Shown: positions 58,036-64,000 of the stretch, piece after piece | Numbering within the stretch: the stretch's first letter is position 1 | Layout: every line of letters starts with the position of its first letter | NCBI RefSeq assembly: GCF_000160755.1 | Contig: NZ_GG668576.1 | Span: forward strand, 306,491 to 370,490 | Source: Proteus mirabilis ATCC 29906 | Lineage (GTDB): Bacteria; Pseudomonadota; Gammaproteobacteria; Enterobacterales; Enterobacteriaceae | Direction: 5' to 3' | DNA: 64,000 nt | Made by a program: the position numbers and the translations under genes | The notes under the pieces: model-generated | Seen by the model: only the letters and a program-made list of their open reading frames with translations | The model's database searches: none | What the model was told of the DNA's origin: nothing

Positions 58036-59034
58036 CTACTGATGGTGTTTTTTAGCTTGATTGGCATAACGCTGAGCTAATATGGCACAAACCATTAATT
58101 GAATTTGATGAAATAGCATCAGCGGTAATAGCATGATCCCCACCGTTGCTGCGGGAAATAGTACATTTGCCATGGGAACCCCATTCGCCAAGCTCTTTTT
58201 CGAGCCACAAAATACAATCGTGATTTCATCAGCTTTATTAAAGCCAAGCCATCTTGCACTATAAATATTAATAACAAGTACAATAGCCAGTAATACACAA
58301 CTGACAATGGTGATAGTCAATAACGACCAACCGTCAATTTTATGCCAAATACCTTCAACGACGGCTTCACTAAATGCAACATAAACCACCAGCAAAATAG
58401 AAGAGCGATCGGTTCTATTCACTAACATCTTATGATTATCAACCCAACGGCCAATTAATGGACGAGATAAATGACCGATAATAAAAGGCACCATCAGTTG
58501 TAATAAAATAGATTGTATCGCCCCCGCAGTATCAAAATGCTCAGCAGAGCCTTGTGTTTCCATTAAAAAACCCACCAGCACAGGGGATAAAAATACCCCT
58601 AAAATGCTTGATGCTGATGCACTACAGATTGCCGCGGCTACATTACCACCGGCAACAGAAGTAAAGGCAATAGCGGATTGTACTGTCGCAGGTAAAGCAC
58701 AAAGATATAAAAACCCCATATAAACGGTAGGTGACATCCAGTCAGGTACCATAAACTGTAGTCCCAACCCTAGTAATGGGAATAAAACAAAAGTACTGGC
58801 AAAAACCACTAAATGTAAGCGCCAATGACCAAGTCCTGACAATATCGCTTCTCTAGAAAGCTTTGCCCCATGTAAAAAAAACAATAAGGCGATCGCAGCC
58901 GTAGTGAGATGTTGAAAGATGACTTTTATCTCACCTTGCGCAGGTAATAATGTTGCGAGTATGACCACCAAGATCATAATCATTAAAAAAGAGTCAATTT
59001 TTAGCTTTTGCCACCAAGACATGGTTTTCGTCAC
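58036..59034 (-). CDS. yfeH: SBF/bile-acid-symporter-like membrane protein YfeH
   Basis: The 332-residue protein has about 10 membrane segments. LTTAAIALLFFLHGAKLSREAI, GGNVAAAICSASASSILGVFLSPVLVG and EITIVFCGSKKSLANGVPMAN match E. coli YfeH, a member of the SBF (Na+/bile acid symporter-like, Rch1/SLC10A7-type) group. Substrate unknown. It is 10 bp downstream of ydgJ on the same strand, an arrangement not found in E. coli, where yfeH lies elsewhere. Confidence 0.88.
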   Translation of the reverse strand: MTKTMSWWQKLKIDSFLMIMILVVILATLLPAQGEIKVIFQHLTTAAIALLFFLHGAKLSREAILSGLGHWRLHLVVFASTFVLFPLLGLGLQFMVPDWMSPTVYMGFLYLCALPATVQSAIAFTSVAGGNVAAAICSASASSILGVFLSPVLVGFLMETQGSAEHFDTAGAIQSILLQLMVPFIIGHLSRPLIGRWVDNHKMLVNRTDRSSILLVVYVAFSEAVVEGIWHKIDGWSLLTITIVSCVLLAIVLVINIYSARWLGFNKADEITIVFCGSKKSLANGVPMANVLFPAATVGIMLLPLMLFHQIQLMVCAILAQRYANQAKKHHQ

Positions 59035-59044
59035 TCCCTAATGT

Positions 59045-60088
59045 TTACAGCTTAATTGTGGTTTTTGATTGATTTGAAAGGCTACCGGCTTCAATTAAAC
59101 GCATAACATTAATGGCCTGTGACACAGTAACAGGACTCTCTTCACCAAATGCAATCGCACGATAAATTTGCTGATAATAAGCGGGATAATTACCTGATAG
59201 AGTCGGTAACTTTGTTGTTACTAATTCACCACTCTCTGTCGATAATGTTAATTCACCCTCTTGAGGATCAGCCCCCCAGTTATACATTTCCGTCGGAAGA
59301 TAACCCGCTTTTAATGCATCTTCTTGGGTATCTAAACCATATTTTACATAACTGCCTTTGGTCCCATGAATAGCAAAAATAGGCGTAGGTGAGGCAACCA
59401 ACATAGAGGCATGTAAAATAACTTTCAGATGACCATAGTCTAATAGTGTATGAAAGTAGTCAGCATTTTTAGCATTAGGGCGCAACTGAGCAATATCAGC
59501 AGTGATTGCATAAGGTTGACCAAAAAGACATACCGCTTGGTCTAGTAAATGAGGAGCCAGATCATACCAAAGCCCTCCACCAAGTCCGGCATCTTCACGC
59601 CAACGTTGGCGCACAGCGGGTCTAAAACGATCGAAATGCGCTTCATAGGCACTGACTTCACCTAATGTTTTATCGGCGAGTAATTTTTGAACGGTAAGAA
59701 AACCGGCATCCCAACGACGATTATGAAAAACTGAGAGTAATCTCTTAGCTTCTTTCGCTTGTTGTGCCAATTTTTCTGCTTCATCGAGTGTCAAAGTAAA
59801 AGGTTTATCGACAACAACATGTTTACCGTTTTTTAAGGCTTGTGAGGCGTAGGTATAGTGAGTGTTATTAGGTGTTGGAATAACAATTAAATCGATGTCT
59901 GGATCATCAATCAGTCGTTGTGGGTTGGCATACACCGTAATATTAGGAAAATCAGCGATAACTTTACTTTCATCAGAGCTTGAAATGGCTGATAGTGTTA
60001 ACCCCTCAGTGGTACTGATCAGGGGAGCATGAAAGGTTTTACTTGCATAACCATAGCCTATAATCCCCACGTTTAAATTTTTTGTCAT
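59045..60088 (-). CDS. ydgJ: Gfo/Idh/MocA-family oxidoreductase YdgJ
   Basis: The 347-residue protein starts with a Rossmann fold (NVGIIGYGYASKTFHAPL, residues 6-23) and has the family's EKP-like motif as HVVVDKPFTLT, followed by FHNRRWDAGF and GGGLWYDLAPHLLDQA. It matches E. coli YdgJ in size. Substrate not assigned; probably a sugar or inositol derivative. It forms an operon with yfeH. Confidence 0.9.
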   Translation of the reverse strand: MTKNLNVGIIGYGYASKTFHAPLISTTEGLTLSAISSSDESKVIADFPNITVYANPQRLIDDPDIDLIVIPTPNNTHYTYASQALKNGKHVVVDKPFTLTLDEAEKLAQQAKEAKRLLSVFHNRRWDAGFLTVQKLLADKTLGEVSAYEAHFDRFRPAVRQRWREDAGLGGGLWYDLAPHLLDQAVCLFGQPYAITADIAQLRPNAKNADYFHTLLDYGHLKVILHASMLVASPTPIFAIHGTKGSYVKYGLDTQEDALKAGYLPTEMYNWGADPQEGELTLSTESGELVTTKLPTLSGNYPAYYQQIYRAIAFGEESPVTVSQAINVMRLIEAGSLSNQSKTTIKL

Positions 60089-60220
60089 AACCCTATCCCG
60101 CTTTTATCTTTTTATTCTATAAATGAAAAATGACTTTCACTTCTACAGCTAAATAAATAATAACAAAGTTTGTGATAATATCTCGTTTAGAACTTAGTAT
60201 AATAGTAGGATCTTTGATTA

Positions 60221-60688
60221 ATGAAATTAAAACCTCAGACAAACGTTTTGCCCGAGCAATCCCCTAAAGCCCCTATTACGGGTTGGTTACTTGCCCCTTT
60301 GGCTTATTTGCTGTTGTCGATAGTGGGCTTAGGTTTAATGTCTGTTTTATATTTAATACGATATTTTTCAGATTTTTCGATTATCCACCAGCTACCTTTT
60401 CATGTGGTATCAAGCTGGTATCTTTCCGTGTTAACAACATGGGCGATGTTTGCATTTACCGCTTATTTGTTAAGACAGTTTTTTTACCGCGCTAAAAATT
60501 TTCCTCGTTTATTTATTATTTGGTTATTAATTAACTTATTGTTGGCGATAAAAAGTTTCGGTTTTGCCCCTGTTGATGATCAAACCGCGGTTAAGTCACT
60601 ATTATGGGCCGTTATGGCAACTGTCTGCTTTGTGCCTTATATCAAATATGCTAAGCGTGTCCGTGAAACTTTCACACAAGATCGATAA
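60221..60688 (+). CDS. ydgK: DUF2569 inner-membrane protein YdgK
   Basis: The 155-residue protein has four membrane segments after a short N-terminus with GWLLAPLAYLLLSI, the DUF2569 pattern of E. coli YdgK. Function unknown. It precedes rsxA by 93 bp, with a terminator in between, as in E. coli order. Confidence 0.87.
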   Translation: MKLKPQTNVLPEQSPKAPITGWLLAPLAYLLLSIVGLGLMSVLYLIRYFSDFSIIHQLPFHVVSSWYLSVLTTWAMFAFTAYLLRQFFYRAKNFPRLFIIWLLINLLLAIKSFGFAPVDDQTAVKSLLWAVMATVCFVPYIKYAKRVRETFTQDR

Positions 60689-60726
60689 CTTCATACATTT
60701 CAGCTTGATATTATACTCGCCCGTTT

Positions 60727-60752
60727 AGCCTCTTTATTTTATGAGGCTTTTT
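60727..60752 (+). terminator. Terminator between ydgK and rsxA
   Basis: AGCCTC (60727-60732) pairs with GAGGCT (60743-60748), followed by TTTTT. It ends ydgK transcripts just before rsxA. Confidence 0.78.
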
Positions 60753-60781
60753 CTCCATTTTTTAACAATTTTGGCATAGCA

Positions 60782-61363
60782 ATGACTGATTACTTGCTTT
60801 TATTCGTTGGTACCGTCTTGGTGAATAACTTTGTACTCGTCAAATTCCTCGGTTTATGCCCATTTATGGGTGTATCAAAAAAATTAGAAACCGCGATAGG
60901 AATGGGGTTTGCGACAACGTTTGTCATGACGATTGCCTCTATTAGCTCTTGGCTAATGGATACCTTTATTTTAGTTCCCTTAGACTTACTCTATTTACGT
61001 ACACTCAGCTTTATTTTAGTGATTGCTGTTGTGGTGCAATTTACAGAAATGGTCGTAAGAAAGACGAGTCCAACGTTATATCGTCTATTGGGGATTTTCT
61101 TACCTTTAATTACCACCAACTGTGCCGTATTAGGGGTCGCATTACTGAATATCAATCAATCACATACCTTTATGCAATCAGCAGTATATGGTTTTGGTGC
61201 TGCGGTAGGATTCTCCTTAGTTATGGTGTTATTTGCAGCCATTAGAGAAAGACTGGCTGTCGCCAATATTCCTGCTCCTTTCAAAGGCTCTTCTATTGGC
61301 TTAATTACTGCGGGTTTAATGTCTCTTGCCTTTATGGGTTTTAGTGGTTTGGTGAAACTGTAA
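60782..61363 (+). CDS. rsxA: RsxA, electron transport complex subunit A
   Basis: The 193-residue integral membrane protein has six segments and the conserved [21 protein letters not shown] and [14 protein letters not shown], whose cysteines help bind an iron-sulfur cluster in Rnf/Rsx complexes. The Rsx complex uses reducing power to reset oxidised SoxR. The stop codon overlaps the rsxB ATG (TAATG). Confidence 0.94.
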   Translation: MTDYLLLFVGTVLVNNFVLVKFLGLCPFMGVSKKLETAIGMGFATTFVMTIASISSWLMDTFILVPLDLLYLRTLSFILVIAVVVQFTEMVVRKTSPTLYRLLGIFLPLITTNCAVLGVALLNINQSHTFMQSAVYGFGAAVGFSLVMVLFAAIRERLAVANIPAPFKGSSIGLITAGLMSLAFMGFSGLVKL

Positions 61364-61989
61364 TGAATTCTTTATGGATAGCAATTGGTGTACTGGGTGT
61401 ACTAGGGCTTCTATTCGGCCTGATTTTAGGTTATTCCGCTCGTCGCTTTAAAGTAGAAGAAGATCCTATTGTGGAAAAAATTGATGCCATATTACCACAG
61501 AGTCAGTGTGGTCAGTGTGGTCATCCTGGTTGCCGCCCTTATGCAGAAGCGGTAGCTAATAATGGAGAAATGATTAACCGTTGTGCACCGGGTGGTGAAC
61601 AGGTTATGTTAAAAATTGCCGAACTGATGGGGGTTGATCCACAACCACTTGATGGTGATGAAGAAGCATTAAATCCGGTGAGAAAAGTGGCTTTAATTGA
61701 TGAAGACAACTGCATCGGGTGCACAAAATGTATTCAAGCATGCCCAGTGGATGCCATCGTCGGCGCTACTCGTGCAATGCACACCATAATAGAAGATCTC
61801 TGCACAGGGTGTGATTTATGTGTTCCACCTTGTCCAACAGACTGTATTACTTTAGTTCCTGTGAAAATGACGACCTCTAATTGGAAATGGGATTTAAATA
61901 CTATCCCTGTAAGAAATATTCCTGCAGAGCCAGAAGAAACACCCGAAGATGAACCGTCATTAAAGACGGAGGATAACGCTCATGTTTAA
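61363..61989 (+). CDS. rsxB: RsxB, iron-sulfur subunit B
   Basis: The 208-residue protein has one N-terminal membrane helix and then three cluster-binding regions: [29 protein letters not shown] and [12 protein letters not shown], the last two being 4Fe-4S ferredoxin motifs. It passes electrons within the Rsx/Rnf complex. The rsxC start overlaps its end by 8 bp. Confidence 0.94.
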   Translation: MNSLWIAIGVLGVLGLLFGLILGYSARRFKVEEDPIVEKIDAILPQSQCGQCGHPGCRPYAEAVANNGEMINRCAPGGEQVMLKIAELMGVDPQPLDGDEEALNPVRKVALIDEDNCIGCTKCIQACPVDAIVGATRAMHTIIEDLCTGCDLCVPPCPTDCITLVPVKMTTSNWKWDLNTIPVRNIPAEPEETPEDEPSLKTEDNAHV

Positions 61990-64000
61990 TCTCTTTTCGT
62001 TATTTAAAAAAGATAAAATTTGGGATTTTAAAGGCGGCATTCATCCTCCCGAAATGAAATTACAATCAAGTCGCACGCCTATGCGTATTGCCCAGTTACC
62101 GGATGAGGTTACCATCCCTATTCATCAACACTTAGGTACTCCTGGGCAACTTTGCGTTAAAGTGGGTGATCATGTTTTAAAAGGCCAAGCCTTAACTCGT
62201 GGTGTAGGAAGAACATTACCTGTTCATGCTTCTATATCAGGTACGGTCACGGCAATAGAGCCATTTCCAAGCACTCACCCTTCTGGTCTACCTGAAATTG
62301 CAGTGAAAATTGTCTCTGATGGTAAAGACGAATGGCGAGAAAAATCACCACTAGTTGACTATCAATCACAAAGTAAAGAGGTATTGCTTACCCGTATTCA
62401 TGAAGCAGGCATTGCTGGATTAGGGGGAGCGGGTTTTCCAACAGCCACAAAATTAAAAGGTGGTGGTGATTTAGTTAAAACGCTCATCATAAATGCCGCT
62501 GAATGTGAGCCTTATATCACAGCTGATGACAGACTTATGCAAGAGCACGCAGATGAAGTTATTGCGGGTTGTCAGATATTAATGCATATACTGTCACCGG
62601 ATGAAGTGCTGATTGGTATTGAAGATAACAAACCTGAAGCTATTGCCGCCTTAAAACAAGCATTAGCAGCACTCACAAATGAAAAACGTATTTTTATTCG
62701 GGTGATCCCTACCAAATATCCATCTGGAGGCGCTAAACAGTTAACAAAAATATTAACGGGCAAAGAAGTTCCTTCTGGCGGTCGCTCCTCTGATATTGGC
62801 GTATTAATGCAAAATGTGGGGACGGTAGTGGCAATTAAACGTGCCATTATCGATGATGAACCTTTAATTGAACGTGTCGTCACCGTAACTGGACAAGGGG
62901 CTAAAACCCCAGGCAACTTTTGGGCGCGTTTAGGTACTCCTATTTATGCACTTATAAAACAAGCAGGCTTTGTTGCTGGCTCTGAGCAGATGGTCATTAT
63001 GGGCGGGCCTTTAATGGGCTTCACCTTACCTGACTTAAATGCCCCCGTTATAAAAATTACTAACTGCTTATTAATTCCCTCTCCAGAAGAGATGGATACA
63101 GATAATGTTGAAGAGGCTTGCATCCGTTGTGGTCAATGTGTTGACGCCTGCCCTAGTGGTTTACTGCCACAACAACTTTACTGGTTTAGTAAAGGGAAAG
63201 AGCATGAGAAAGCGCAACAACATAATTTATTTGACTGCATTGAGTGCGGGGCTTGTGCTTTTGTCTGCCCTAGTAATATTCCATTAGTACAATATTACCG
63301 CCAAGAAAAAGCAGAAATACGAGAAATTGATGCGGAAGCTAAGCGAGCGGCTGAAGCTAAGGCTCGCTTTGAAGCGAAAAAAATCCGTATGGAACGAGAA
63401 AAGCTTGAACGTGAGGCAAGACATCAACGTGCTGCAGTTAAGCTTGATGATCACCAACAAAATGAAGTGCAATCTGCACTTTCTCGTGTAAAAGAAAAAC
63501 ATAGCATTGGCAAAATTATTGCTGTTAAAGCAGGAGAACAACCTGACAACGCAGCGGCTATTGCTGCACGCAAAAAACGTAAAGAAGAAGCCCGAGCAAA
63601 ACAAGCTGCTAAATTGGCACAACAGGTACCACAAAATACCCATACCACCGCCGATGCAGAAAGTGATCCGCGCAAAGCCGCTGTAGCGGCAGCATTAGCT
63701 CGTGTAAAAGCTAAGAAAGCTCAACAAGCGCAAGCAACTACAAAAGTAGACACTCCTGCTGAAACTCAGGCTGAGGTGGAAACCGATCCACGCAAAGCCG
63801 CTGTAGCGGCAGCATTGGCCCGCGTAAAAGCTAAGAAGGCTCAACAAGCGCAAGCAACCGCAAAAGTAGACACACCTACTGAAACTCCTGCTGATGCTGA
63901 GCTGGAAATCGATCCGCGTAAAGCTGCTGTGGCTGCTGCTATTGCTCGGGTAAAAGCTAAAAAATCTCAACAAGCACAGGCAACTGCAAAAGTAGACATA
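61982..64000 (+). CDS. rsxC: RsxC, subunit C (cut by the window end)
   Basis: ATG 61982 opens a frame of at least 673 codons that runs past base 64000. The N-terminal part follows RnfC/NqrF-like subunits ([36 protein letters not shown]-like [17 protein letters not shown]). Two 4Fe-4S motifs follow: [12 protein letters not shown] (residue 380) and [12 protein letters not shown] (residue 419). After about residue 440 comes a long Lys/Glu/Ala coiled region ending in tandem repeats. It is the NADH-side subunit of the complex. Start is coupled to rsxB. Confidence 0.92.
   Translation, partial: MFNLFSLFKKDKIWDFKGGIHPPEMKLQSSRTPMRIAQLPDEVTIPIHQHLGTPGQLCVKVGDHVLKGQALTRGVGRTLPVHASISGTVTAIEPFPSTHPSGLPEIAVKIVSDGKDEWREKSPLVDYQSQSKEVLLTRIHEAGIAGLGGAGFPTATKLKGGGDLVKTLIINAAECEPYITADDRLMQEHADEVIAGCQILMHILSPDEVLIGIEDNKPEAIAALKQALAALTNEKRIFIRVIPTKYPSGGAKQLTKILTGKEVPSGGRSSDIGVLMQNVGTVVAIKRAIIDDEPLIERVVTVTGQGAKTPGNFWARLGTPIYALIKQAGFVAGSEQMVIMGGPLMGFTLPDLNAPVIKITNCLLIPSPEEMDTDNVEEACIRCGQCVDACPSGLLPQQLYWFSKGKEHEKAQQHNLFDCIECGACAFVCPSNIPLVQYYRQEKAEIREIDAEAKRAAEAKARFEAKKIRMEREKLEREARHQRAAVKLDDHQQNEVQSALSRVKEKHSIGKIIAVKAGEQPDNAAAIAARKKRKEEARAKQAAKLAQQVPQNTHTTADAESDPRKAAVAAALARVKAKKAQQAQATTKVDTPAETQAEVETDPRKAAVAAALARVKAKKAQQAQATAKVDTPTETPADAELEIDPRKAAVAAAIARVKAKKSQQAQATAKVDI
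63665..64000 (+). repeat. Tandem repeats in the rsxC C-terminal region
   Basis: Three copies of a 40-42 residue unit begin [18 protein letters not shown] at residues 562, 602 and 644, with linkers QQAQAT and KVDTP. The nucleotide copies are nearly identical. E. coli RsxC has similar alanine/lysine repeats; the copy number beyond the window is unknown. Confidence 0.85.

Overview
The window is about 64 kb of an AT-rich enterobacterial chromosome, most like Proteus or a close Morganellaceae relative. Nearly every core gene has a clear E. coli counterpart (ydeE, ybiT, yaiI, mnmH, mdtNOP, yegD, xylABR, osmB, ydfG, ynfB, bioD2, mlc, ynfLM, tus, fumC, ydgA, add, ydgJ, ydgK, rsxABC). The order from ydfG to rsxC follows the E. 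coli terminus region. A dif site (37246-37273), tus and a Ter site in the tus promoter (50657-50675) show that this is the replication terminus. The genus call is an inference from composition and gene content.

Layout. 1-9300: end of a PLP lyase, acetyltransferase, AraC regulator, ydeE, a divergent accA-like gene, LysR, a 14-TM drug exporter with divergent TetR, then a very AT-rich gene resembling Salmonella SifA/SlrP-type type III effectors. 9400-18100: ybiT, yaiI, an exported amidohydrolase, LysR plus an mdtL-like exporter with a damaged start, a serine hydrolase and mnmH. 18400-27500: the ytcA-mdtNOP export operon, a DUF6122 protein, yegD, a threonine-aldolase-like enzyme, yjbD and a LysE exporter. 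27500-34700: xylose genes xylB and xylA, preceded in the same operon by an NhaC-type antiporter and a PatB/MalY C-S lyase, divergent from xylR across a perfect CRP site. 34800-37200: hydrolase, ABM monooxygenase and ArsR regulator.

37246-40181 is the most unusual part. It starts at dif and continues as a chain of cassettes separated by three long imperfect palindromes. Each palindrome carries an inverted pair of dif-like XerC/XerD sites around a variable hairpin. The architecture resembles the folded attP of dif-integrating single-stranded phages such as CTXphi, or Acinetobacter pdif modules. The cargo includes a TIR-domain protein of the anti-phage CAP12/Pycsar-effector family, a small unknown protein and gene remnants. 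The stop codons of two cargo ORFs lie inside the flanking Xer box. I read this as a Xer/dif cassette array carrying defence cargo.

40500-64000: an orphan fimbrial adhesin, acetyltransferase, osmB, then the conserved terminus block ydfG-ynfB-ynfD-bioD2-mlc-ynfL-ynfM-tus-fumC-ydgA, a VWA-domain protein, add, yfeH, ydgJ, ydgK and rsxA-rsxB-rsxC (cut by the window end). No tRNA, rRNA, CRISPR array or insertion sequence was recognised.
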